Notes under the pieces: generated by a model
What the model was told of the DNA's origin: nothing
What the model saw: only the letters and a program-made list of their open reading frames with translations
The model's database searches: none
NCBI RefSeq assembly: GCF_001640805.2
Contig: NC_066847.1
Coordinates: 21,691,504 to 21,755,503, forward strand
DNA: 64,000 nt
DNA from: Lates calcarifer
Taxonomy: Eukaryota > Chordata > Actinopteri > Centropomidae
Direction of reading: 5' to 3'
In this document: piece after piece, positions 50,413 through 61,360 of the stretch
Position numbering within the stretch: the stretch's first letter is position 1
Layout of the letters: each line of letters opens with the position of its first letter
Made by a program: the position numbers and the translations under genes

Positions 50413-51041
50413 ATGGAGTTTTACTTGGTGCTTCATTTTGTCCTGCTGATGGGTGAGATTATTTATTGGCCAGATGTGATCTTATTATAGCATAGGTGAC
50501 ATTAACATCTGTGAGATCTACTGTATATTTTCCTCATGGGGTAAGTGTAGCCATAATGTTTAATTCTTAAATATATTGTTTGCGAGGCGATAATAGCTAC
50601 TGATATGATACGTGGTGTTTTTGCCAAGGAGTATTTTATTTATTACTGGTACAGTCCATTGATAGTAACTACAGAAACATTAAGTAAAGCATTTTTCAAC
50701 TTAAAAACTACAGATTTAAGCCCTGATAGCTGGACAAACCAAGCAAGGTCAAAGGGCTTTTGTTTATTTTGTTTTATAGTGACCAAATAGCTGTATTGGG
50801 CTGCCCGCTGACAATACTTGAGTGAATATTTAGTTTACAATCAAATGCAGCCAGAGGTTTTTTGTTTTGTTTTGTTTTTTTACATTTAGGGATCATTGGA
50901 TTTGATGGAGGAACAATATTGGAGGAAACCACGAACCTCCACACACCTTTTCTCAGCTACAGGTGTATATCTCGGAGTAAGGTTTACAGTTCATTATATG
51001 GGTGGGTTGTGCAGGAATTCAATGGGCTAGATACAACTTGA
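50413..51041 (+). CDS. Speculative two-exon small secreted-type ORF
   Basis: Not recognised. Exon 1 (50413-50452) follows a TTTATAA box at about 50337. It encodes MEFYLVLHFVLLM plus one base and ends in a GTGAGA donor. Exon 2 starts at 50890 after a long T-rich tract and TTTAG, and continues in frame with GIIGFDGGTILEETTN and one Cys. It either stops at TGA 51039-51041 (about 64 residues) or splices on at 50981 (AAG, then GTTTAC). The hydrophobic start looks like a signal peptide. It could be the 5' part of a longer gene, a remnant, or chance. Confidence 0.22.
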
Positions 51042-52295
51042 ACGGCATTGGATGTCATTTGCACAACAGCACGGTCTGTGTGGACGGGGAGCCGGGGGAA
51101 GGGACGCAGGCAGGCAGGCTGGAAATGCACTGACAAGTTACTGTTGCGCAAGTGAGCTGCGAAACTGAAATGAAGGGAAGCAGGAAAGCGTGACTGGACG
51201 TTACTGATCAAATTAGGTAAAGTATCATTGATTCATTTCTCCGGACAGGCGACGGTCTCATCATGGGACCCTGTGGTTTCTCGGCTCTCACTGTACCACC
51301 AGCTAACGGTAGCTAGCTAGTCTGAGCCACACGATATCACTGTTAGCTACTAACTGGCTAATGACTGGACTTCTAGCTAACTGTACCTTGCTACTACTAC
51401 GTTACAAGAAAACACAACACTAACAAGTGACTTTAGCTTGATTAATTTTGCCGACTTGCCAGTTACTTTGAGATAATGGTATTATCTGTCAATCTGAAAG
51501 ATGTCCTACACGTGTAAGCACACGCTAGTGTTTGCTAGAAATAATTAGCATTGCTAACTTGCCTATAAGCTACAAGCCAGCAACGGCTAGCATTAACTTG
51601 GCACGGGACGGGCGCCGGTGGATTTGACGACAATGAGGACCTGACAGCACTAAGCTGCAGTTCAACAGATTTCACTTAATATTTTATCGCTGTGTGTTGA
51701 CAGTTAAATTTGTGTTTACCGCTGCCAACTAGCTACCAATAGCCAGTTTTCATTTTATCGTTTGCACTACACGTGTCCAGTGCGCGTATAGCGTGACAGC
51801 AAATTTTGACCTCAGGGAAGCAAACATGTTTCTTGCAGAGACTGGTTTTGATTTAGCATTCTTGTAAGTCGTATGTCCGTGAATAACGTAAGAACTACTC
51901 GTTACGAACCGATCTGCCACCATGAGCAGCGAGCGTTCACCTTCCATCAGGTTGCTCGTCATGTGTTTCATATGGGACGGGTGGAGGAGGTGTACGCTGT
52001 CTCAATCAGGTTTAACCGAGTCCCATTCATCAAGATTGGCATTTAATTTCTGAGGGTTGTGAATTAGCTCACAATGAGTGGCTTACATGTTGTTGCTGTT
52101 GTATCCGAACTCACAAATTGAAGCCTGGCACCACATAGTTTTATGATGGCATTGTAGTCCACCCTTTCTTTAATGTATATTCCTGGCTGTTGGGTTTATG
52201 TCCACTATGTTTTTAATCAGGTGCCTTAAATTTAAGAAAAGAGAGAGAGAGAGAAAATAGAATTCTACCGCTCAGATTTTCAGTGCAGTGCAAAG

Positions 52296-52470
52296 TAGTG
52301 CTGCAACCCAGCTATTGTTTTATCACTGATTAATCAGTTTTTCTGTAAGCTGTCAAAAAGTTACAAAAAATGTCCGTCACGATTTAGCAGAGCTGAATGT
52401 TACATCATCACGTCTTGTTTTTGTTTGACTAAAAGTCCTAATATTCAAAAATATTTAGTTTACATATACA
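52296..52470. repeat. Degenerate fish interspersed repeat (GTGCTGCAAC type)
   Basis: The order of phrases GTGCTGCAACC, GATTAATCAG, TTACAAAAAATG, CAGAGCT, TCTTGTTTTTGT and AAAAATATTTAGTTTA matches a repeat seen throughout teleost genomes, in the opposite orientation to the copy at 43347. It is heavily mutated and non-coding; family recognised from memory. Confidence 0.5.
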
Positions 52471-53632
52471 TACATATTTGACACAGATAGCTGAAAACCA
52501 TGCAGGTTTCTGCTCTTGGAATATGCTGTGTATAATGCAAAACATACTACTCTGGGCAGCTGCTGCCGGCAACAACTAGTTGCAGTTTTAACATTTGAAC
52601 TTTGTAAAGCCACAGAACAAAATTGATACTCCACACTCACACTCTTCTGTAGCTTTATCTGACCTGCTGGCAATAACAGACATTGGTCATGTGATTGACT
52701 TGGACAATCAGAAAGGCTGCATTACAGTAATACTGAATGAAAAGTGAGGACCAGTGAAGAGCACCCTTTACTTAGCAGCATGTGCTGCTTTTCAGTCAAT
52801 ATCCGAGGGGGGTTTTAGGCTGTCTGGGGCAATTTAATAATAAGAGTAATGTGATTTTGTTTTCTCCCACTCCTCCATTCTCTCTATAGCCCAGGGTTCC
52901 CAGATGAATGTTTTGTAGAAAACATGGGGCTCTGTATTGGAGTGCTGCACTGATGATTTGAACACTGTTTGTAGGTGAGTTTATGCCTTTAGTGTTTTAC
53001 TTTCTGGCTGTGCATGGTTATGGGGCTTTTTGCTGTCTTTGTTAACATTGTGTGCATGGACTACAATACTGCATTTATGGTGTTTATACAGTTTATAATT
53101 TACAGCTAAATGGGATGGTCTATGCTAAAAACGTCCATACTTGGGTTTGTTCACCCACCTACTAAGGCACTGATAGATCTGTTTTTGCTTCACTCTGTTG
53201 GGAGACGATGTTTGCACAGAGAATCCCCTCGGGCCTCTCTGTGTGTGGCTGGCACAACCTTTAGCCAGAAGGACGGGAGACTCATCCTTTATCATTCAAT
53301 AGCCTTCTTTGTCGTTCTCATAATTCACAAGTGCTCACTGTGCTAACTTGTGAATAAACATCAAGGAAAAAAAAAATTCTTTGCTAATTTGCGGCTCTCA
53401 TGCCTCCATATCTCCATGACTTCTGTAGCATTACATATTGGCAAATGTCTCAGCTTGCTTCTCTTTTTTTGACATGGCTTTCTGTGGTGATCTTGGTGAA
53501 CAATATACTCACTCGAGCAGATTTCCTACCTTCTGCAGCCCTCCAGTTGCTCTGGTTTCTGTAAGCGGGCAGTTGGGTGGCTTTTGACCGTGTTTAGAGA
53601 GCTTCACCGCTCGGAGCTGTGGAATAATAAAC

Positions 53633-56600
53633 ATGACTGTGGCCAATGCAAAGTCTGGCTCAGGTAAGCCGTCACAGAAAAAAAGTCCTAACTAGTCTTT
53701 TCCACAAGAACTGTTGCAGTGATGTGTGCAAAATTTTGACATTTGATTACTATTTAAACAGTACTGTGCCCACTGCCCAGAGATAGTTGGTGGTGTGGGT
53801 GTTTGCTGCTGTCTGTCAACGTTCACATTTGTCCCTCTGTGAAATACAGTAACCACACATAGCAAAAACGAAAAAAAAAAGCAAACATATGATGTGTCTG
53901 CCAAACAGCTAAATGCTTAAGCTACATCTATAGTAGCTACTGTTATTTCTTTGAGTGTATCCTGTCAGACTTCAATTTTCTGTCTACTTCTTTATTCAAA
54001 CTGTCTGAAAAACTAGGGGCAAATGGACTGCTTATTCCTCTGAAAAACAAAACAGAAGTATATGACACTAAAATCCTATTTTAGCGGGAAGATAATTACT
54101 GGGGATTTCAAAACAGTATGTTATTAATTTTATTTTGTCAAGCTGACTGGTTTATAATACTAGCTGTATGTCTCATGCTTTTTACGTGAACCCAGTTAAT
54201 TTGGCCTCAGTTTCTTACCGTGTGCTCTCAGCCTCTACAAGGCAGATCTGTTAGTAGAACAATTCCTTTGTGGCTCTGCGTGCCTATTGCTGCTGCAATG
54301 GAAATGAGGGATGTTCTCTGTGAATCAGCCCATTGATTGACTGTCCTCTTATTGTTCTTGCCTTGTAAGCTCTTATTATAGTCACATTGTTTTGCTGTTT
54401 TTTCATTGGCGTAGGATTTTAATTTTTTTTTTTACATTATCACTGCTGTGTTTGTCACTAACATTTCTGCCTGCATTCACAAGGCAGTAAATCTCAAGCT
54501 CAAGTGGTGTGGTTGGCATTCTCCAGCACCAGTCATTGATGTGTTTTTTTTATTTTTCCTCTCTTTAGTGATGCAGCAGGTACTGGACAACCTGAAAGAC
54601 CTGCCATCAGGCACAGGAGCCAAAGATATTGACCTCATCTTCCTCAGAGGCATCATGGAGAGCCCCATCGTCCGCTCCCTTGCCAAGGTAACGCATACAC
54701 ACACAAGGTGGAATATCATTAGCTGGACATCAAGCTCCAGCTATAGTTGAGAGGAGGAGCAAATATCACTGTGAGCCTGAGGGAATCAAAGTGTAAAAAG
54801 TGTCACATGTCACCATGTTTAACTCTTCCTGACAGTTGTACCAAACGTGGACTCACCAACCTATTTCAGCTTATTTGTGTATGAAGTGGGGGTGAGAAGA
54901 GCTAGAGAAAACAAAATCTTGTAATGTGCTAAATTTCTTGAAGGCAATACCTCCTAGCCAGTGTGAGGTATAACGCTGCCCATCATTAGAGGAGCAAAAC
55001 AAGCATCAGATGCACTGCGTGCAGGGTTGTACAGCACAGGTCCTGTTGTCTTAAACAATGAAAAATGAATGTACGACATTCACAAAACTTCAGTATTTGC
55101 TGAAGTAGACAGAAAATGTGCCTTTAAACACTTGTTAAATCAACTTTTCACACACTAAAAGAGGTTGACAGCATGACGAACAAATGGCTTACGTAACAGA
55201 AAAAAAAATCTCCAATGCAGATTGAGGTCATCAGGTTCAACTACTGTATCTATTAATAGAATGATTTCTATAGAAAACCTGTCACAAAGGCAAGCTCTTG
55301 TCCTCATTTCTAACAAACAGCACTGCTTTCCTTAGATAATTTCCTGTTAGACGGGCCTATATGTAGTTTCTGACTTAGACAGACTTTTTTATCTGGTTTA
55401 ATTTCTTGTGAAATAGAGCCCTGCAGTGTGATGATAGACACCATATATACAGCTGTCAGTTTCCCTTTGCCCGCTGTGTATCACAGTGATAGTTTGATGA
55501 ATAATATGGCATTTTGATCTCATCTCACCATAATTTGACATACAGTGTGTGGGCACAAGAGTAATCTCTGACACAATATAGTGTTGTGTCAGTTGAGATG
55601 TAACAATATGATTTCCCTACAGCGTGTAGCAGGCTGTTAGACTGTTCTCAGTAGCACAGACAACAGTTTCTCAACTGAGTTCCCTGAAACATATTCTATA
55701 TCTCAATATTTAGACACGAAATTATCAAGCTGGTATGTCTTAAGCCTTTTGTGCAGCCTACTGTGGCATTTCCATCCTATCTAACAAATACTACCTCATT
55801 GTCTGCCCCTTTGAATTAACACCAGTCAGTGCAAAGAAGGGTTCATTAAATTTTTTAAGTAGGTGGTGGGCTAGTAACAATGTCTGTGGTCATGCAGGAT
55901 ACAACCACCAATCCCTAGATTTTCTACATAAAAACATATGAGACCGAACTAATCCATATATCTGTGTAAACTGAGATTTGTGTAAAGCTGTTACATGCCT
56001 GACAGCAAGATGTTCAGCTTTTTTGTTCACGTCTAGGTGGGTTGTATACTCTCTTTAGCAAGAAATCACTCTGAAATGTTATGTTATGTCATATTCTCTT
56101 GGAACAATTTCCTGTTTCACCAAAATGAATAAATTCCAGTCAGTAGAACGGCAGCAGCCTGAAGACAAGCCCTGCACTTTTAGACCTGTTTTACCCAAAC
56201 TGAAAAGAAAAACTCACACACTCAAATATACCAGCTGAAAATACAGATTTGGTAGTTATGATTGCCAAAAAAAATACTCCTTTTGTGTGTAGGCCCATGA
56301 GCGTCTTGGGGAGGTTAAGTTACAAGCCGTGCGGGACGATAATGTTCAGCTGGTCACAGAGATCCTGGACTCCCTCAGCAACCTGCCAGAAAAAGATGCT
56401 GCCGCTGCAGAGCTTGCCAAAATCCTCCAGGAGCCTCACTTTAAGGTATTGTAGACCTCATTCCTCTTGTACACAATTGTCACTGAGTTTAAATGGGGAT
56501 GAACAGAACAGAGATGTGTAGAATGAATGCTCTAGCTTGTGCTCTACTTGTGTGGGAGAGGATGTCAGAGCTTTTTACTTCAACCATTGCCTAATTTCCT

Positions 56601-59600
56601 TTGAAGTGCCTGTTAGGCAGCCCTGCTTCTTTGTCGCCCGCCCATTATATTCTCGACCACTTAACATGCTGCAGCGTGGGAGGGTGGGGGTGTATTTCTT
56701 TGGGCCAATAGCAGGCTGAGTTATGTGGGTAAAGTGAGGGGGAGAAGGCTGTGTCACCTTCTGTTTCAGTAAATCTTCACATTTGCTGATGCAGTGTGTA
56801 GTCTCTGACCAATGCTAACTATGTTGTGGCTCCATGGGTAAGGACAAGACTGGTTTATCTTCTCTATTTAACAATCAATCCTCTGTCAGTGAAGGCCTAA
56901 AAGCTTCTTTTTATAAAGGTTTTTGTCAAAGGAATGTGTACAGCGAAGTGATTTATGTCTTCACTCTTTTATCATAATGTACTAATCGTGTGTTACTGTT
57001 CATTTTTTGTATCTTGGTAGACGAACCACATTATAGTGATGATTGCGTTCTTTCTTACTCAGAAAAAGCTGCTGGAAATGTACTTAAAGATGTTTCAAAG
57101 TCTTATTTCTGTCTCTATTTCTCTCTCTCTCCTTTTCCAATCTTTCTGCCTCAGTCTTTGATAGAGGCTCATGACAAAGTGGCTGCAAAGTGCTATGAAA
57201 TGCCCCGCACTGCGGTGAACAGCGATGCCTTGTTGACTAGTTCGCTCATGCCAGCTGATGCTGTCAGGATGATTGGCATCCAGAAGAAAGCTGGGGAGCC
57301 ACTGGTAAGTTTGCCAGGCATTTTTATCAGCCATAGCTCTGCAGAGGAAACTTCTAATGCTCCTGTTAGGCTGTAAAATGCTTTACACATGTCCTCTTTT
57401 ATTAACCAACCGAGAACCGAGTGACCCAGAGTTCTTTTACAGACCAACCCATGAAATAGGCGCTCCGCTATGATTTATGAAGTGTAGATGTACGATACTG
57501 AGTGACTGCTACTCTCTTTCAGGGGGTGACGTTCCGCGTGGAGCGGGGGGAGATGGTGATTGCACGAATCCTGCACGGCAGCTCGATTGACAGGCAGGGC
57601 ATGCTGCACACTGGGGACATAATCCGCGAGGTGAACGGTCGTGAGGTCGGCAGCAACCCCCATGAACTGCAGGAGCTGTTGAGGGACTGCAGTGGGAGCA
57701 TCACACTTAAGGTCCTTCCCAGCTACAGAGACACGCCAACACCGCCACAGGTGAGGAAGACAGAGATGCTCCATATTATTATTTATTGTCTAGTTTTTTT
57801 TAATTACCTGTGGGAAATTAATAATCCAGTTGCAGTGGCATGCTAAATAAGTGAATTTTATTTTCAAATGTTCTTGTGCTCATTTCATATTGAAATCAGT
57901 ACCATAAGTGCACAGGAATACAGCAGTTTTTCTGGGGTATGCGGTGGTGTATTAAGGCTGCTCAGGAGTTGTACTGTACCTGTCAGGGATTGGGCGAGAG
58001 CTGCCTGACCTGGCTGATCTCAGAATGCCAAGCTTCTGAAAATTGAACCCGTAGAGATTCTATTAATAACCCTCCACACACTATCTGGGACATACACTAC
58101 ACTATTCACTTGAGCACCCCCTCTCCTTCTTACTGTAACAGGCACACACAGCAGCTGACACTGAGGAGCAGTATGCAGGGTTATGTCAGACACTGACCTT
58201 TGTGCGGGGAGGTTCAAATGATCTCATTCTACTGTTTGCTGTTTGCTTATGTTATTTGTTGGGTTTTATTCTTGGTAAGAGTTTTAACTTGTGAATTAGA
58301 ATTATCTGGTTCATGCCCCTCCACCTTACTCAGTTTACTGTCTATTAAGAATTTACAGCAAGAACTACAAATTAATTTGTACAAATTCAGGATAGACAAA
58401 TTAAATGAGTGCAAAATAAATGCCTCGTTGTGAAAGAGTTGTTAAAGGATCATCCAACATGGTCAAAAAAGTAAACAGAAGTAACAGAAAATGGCAGCAG
58501 TTATGATAGACAAGCAGCTTTCATTCATTTTCTTAAAAAAGCAGGTATTATTCAGTTTAAATTTTTATGACTCATCAGACACATTATTACTTTGTTCTGC
58601 AGCCTTGAAAAAAATATTTAATTTTATCTAGTACATGTGACAATATCACAGTATGCACACCTTAACAGGGATTTAAGGTGTTTTTCAGTTCTGTTGTGTA
58701 CATTACACCCTGTGTAACTGAACTGACATATTGTTCTCACCCTTTAACTGTAGGTTTATCTGAAGCCACATTTCAACTATAACCCGACCACAGACAATTT
58801 GATACCCTGTAAAGAGGCAGGACTGGCCTTCTCCAAGGGAGACATCCTTCATGTAGTAAACAAGGAGGACCCCAACTGGTGGCAGGTGAGTAGGCACATA
58901 TTTCTTTGCATGGCTAATTGGGGCGTTTGGTACAAATTTGCAAAAGGTGGCTAAAGATGAGGAGGAAGATGTTTGTGACCGATACCTGTTCCTGGCATTC
59001 TTTCTGTATTTGAAATATTTAAACCAATCATCTCTCAACTACTCTGATTTCCATTTAGGCGCGCAAAGTTGTTGGAGGAGCCACTGGTCTCATCCCCAGT
59101 CAGTTCTTGGAGGAGAAGAGGAAAGCTTTTGTGAGAAGAGACTGGGATGCTCCTGGTACTGGTCAGTACAAGTCACGTTTTCTCTTTCACACCATGGTTC
59201 CAGCCACTCTTGTTTATTTATCATGACAGTCAAATGTCCCTTGGCTTTAGCACCACCATGTGGTGACCTAACACTTTCTGTATGTGGCACAGGTATGCTC
59301 TGTGGAACTCGAACTACAAAGAAAAAGAAGAAAAAAATGATGTACCTCACTGCCAAGAATGCTGGTATGTATCACCACTGATTTTAAGGTTCCTACATAT
59401 ACGAGATTTTGAAAGAGTTGAAGCATAGATGACAGTACAGTACTAATTCTCCTATGCATTGCCTTGAACAGAGTTTGACCGCTATGAGCTGCAGATCTAC
59501 GAGGAGGTAGCCAAGATGCCGCCGTTCCAGAGGAAAACGCTGGTTCTGATTGGAGCCCAGGGAGTTGGCAGGCGGAGTCTGAAGAACAGACTTATTGTCA

Positions 59601-60426
59601 TGAATCCTCTGAGATACGGAACCACTGTACCCTGTGAGTGTGTGAGACGAGACAGCTGAGGCAATTCAATTGTCTTTACTTGAACCTGCCAGGGTACATG
59701 TCACACTTTTCCTCACCTTTTACCTCCAGTCACGTCACGGCGTCCCAGAGAAGAGGAGAAAGATGGACAGAACTATTGCTTTGTAACGCGGGAACAGATG
59801 GAAAAGGACATCAAGGAGAGCCGTTACCTGGAGCACGGCGAGTATGATGGCAACCTTTATGGCACCAAGATTGACTCGATCCATGAAGTGGTGGATATGG
59901 GTCGCACCTGCATCTTAGACGTCAACCCTCAGGTTAGTTTAAGGCACACACACACACACACACTCACTGTATAGATATTTTTTTACTATAGCTTTGGTTG
60001 TGACATTCTGTTTTCTGTTCAGGCCCTGAAAGTGTTGAAGACTGCTGAGTTTATGCCATTTGTGGTGTTTATTGCTGCTCCTGAGCTGGACACACTAAGA
60101 GCTATGCACAAAGCTGTAATAGATGCTGGACTTACTACCAAACTACTCACGGTAGGTTTTGAGTGGATTTAAGGTTCTCTAAATACTTATGAACAATGAC
60201 ATGGGTGTCAGTGGCCATTACTCATCATCTGAATCTCTTTCTCTACCAGGAGAACGATTTGAAGAAGACTGTGGATGAGAGCGCCAGGATCCGCCGGGCG
60301 TACAGCCACTACTTTGACCTGACTATTGTCAATGACAATCTGGACAAGGCCTTTGACAAGCTGCAGGAGGTGGTAGAGCGATTATTCATAGAGCCACAGT
60401 GGGTTCCAGTCAGCTGGGTCTACTGA
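53633..60426 (+). CDS. pals2: MAGUK p55 scaffold protein PALS2 (MPP6)
   Basis: Membrane-associated guanylate kinase homologue that links cell-junction and polarity proteins such as LIN7 and cell-adhesion molecules at the lateral membrane. Exons: 53633-53663, 54569-54687, 56293-56445, 57155-57304, 57523-57750, 58754-58885, 59059-59161, 59293-59364, 59472-59633, 59730-59932, 60023-60151, 60250-60426; 552 residues. Domains in order: L27 pair (about 12-130), PDZ with PLGVTFRV (about 140-222), SH3 (about 230-300), a Lys-rich HOOK (KKKKKKMMYLT) and a GUK domain (about 350-550) whose P-loop region reads GAQGVGRRS, without the GK[ST] of active kinases, as usual in MAGUKs. It ends EPQWVPVSWVY. The chosen ATG adds 11 residues before the MQQVLDNL start used in human MPP6 (ATG 54571). 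The N-terminal half resembles MPP2, but the GUK half and the npy/malsu1 linkage favour PALS2. Confidence 0.92.
59944..59962 (+). repeat. (CA)n microsatellite
   Basis: A short CA run just after the donor of the pals2 exon that ends at 59932. Confidence 0.8.
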
Positions 60427-61360
60427 TCTGTTCTTACCTCCCCTGCTGGACGGACGAGGCTGTCGAAGCTGCTAGGCCTGGGATGAAAGGAGACACAACC
60501 CTGTACTGCGCACACAGACAAAATGTTGGACATCAGCCCTGTGTGAATTTGGGTCTTGCACAAAGCTGCATCAGAGTCACCTTGATCTGAATTGTCATCT
60601 TCCTTAACAGCACACTATGCAACTCACAACACACAGGAAGTGTACTTACTGGCAAACTATTATTTTTTAAACAATGCTTTCTATTCAAATGGATTGGAAG
60701 AAAATACTGACCTGTGTGTCAGGATGTTTTAAAGCAAAAACTGTTTTTGCCACGTCCTGTTATTTTAATCTTACATCTCTGTGTGAGATAGGTAAAGTGT
60801 ATTTATTCTGCAAAAAAAGAGGAGGGCTTGCTCATTAAAAAGGATGATACCTCAGTGTTAACAGTTTACAGTGCACATGCCTCCAGTACGTCATCTCATT
60901 TGTCACTACAAACTTGTCATTCATGTAGAATACTGTCATGTAAAGGCTACATTTATGCCCTGGCACTGTTGCAGTTCAACCTCATAAATGCAAAATGTCA
61001 TGCCAGTCACTGTTTGACGTTGTACAGGAAGAAAAGTAATACTGTAGTGTTTACCCGTTATTTCTCTTTCGCTCAAGCACAACAGACGTTAATTATGTTG
61101 ATCGTTCGTCGGACATTTGGATCATGTACGTGTTTCGGACTGTTAGACCAGTCAATATGGTGCTGTGTTTGTGTTTGTCTGGAAGAAAGAAAAACTTTCC
61201 ACAGGACTCTTGAACAGGGTACTGCATCTCAGAGAACCATCCCTTTTGATGTGATATTACTAAAAACTTAACTGTTTTAAATAAAGTTCATATTTACTTA
61301 TAAAGGTATATTTTACAAGATTTCAGAAAATATGTATTTTCAGATGTAAAATAAATAACT
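60427..61360 (+). other. pals2 3' UTR
   Basis: No coding content. AATAAA hexamers at 61280-61285 and 61350-61355 are the best polyadenylation candidates and give a UTR of about 0.9 kb. Confidence 0.65.

Larger units (their letters stand above)
49727..53632. other. npyb-pals2 intergenic region and pals2 5' untranslated exons
   Basis: AATAAA at 49814-49819 probably ends npyb. A speculative two-exon ORF lies at 50413-51041. A CpG-containing, G-rich stretch (about 51050-51260) with a donor after 51215, a likely untranslated exon at 52890-52974 (good acceptor and GTGAGT donor) and sequence from about 53539 onward look like pals2 5' UTR. A degenerate repeat occupies 52296-52470. Confidence 0.5.

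Noticed and set aside
53633..60426. Naming the MAGUK gene mpp2
   Set aside because: The first 130 residues resemble MPP2, but the SH3-HOOK-GUK half (AFVRRDWD, KTVDESARI) and the npy/malsu1 linkage fit PALS2 (MPP6).
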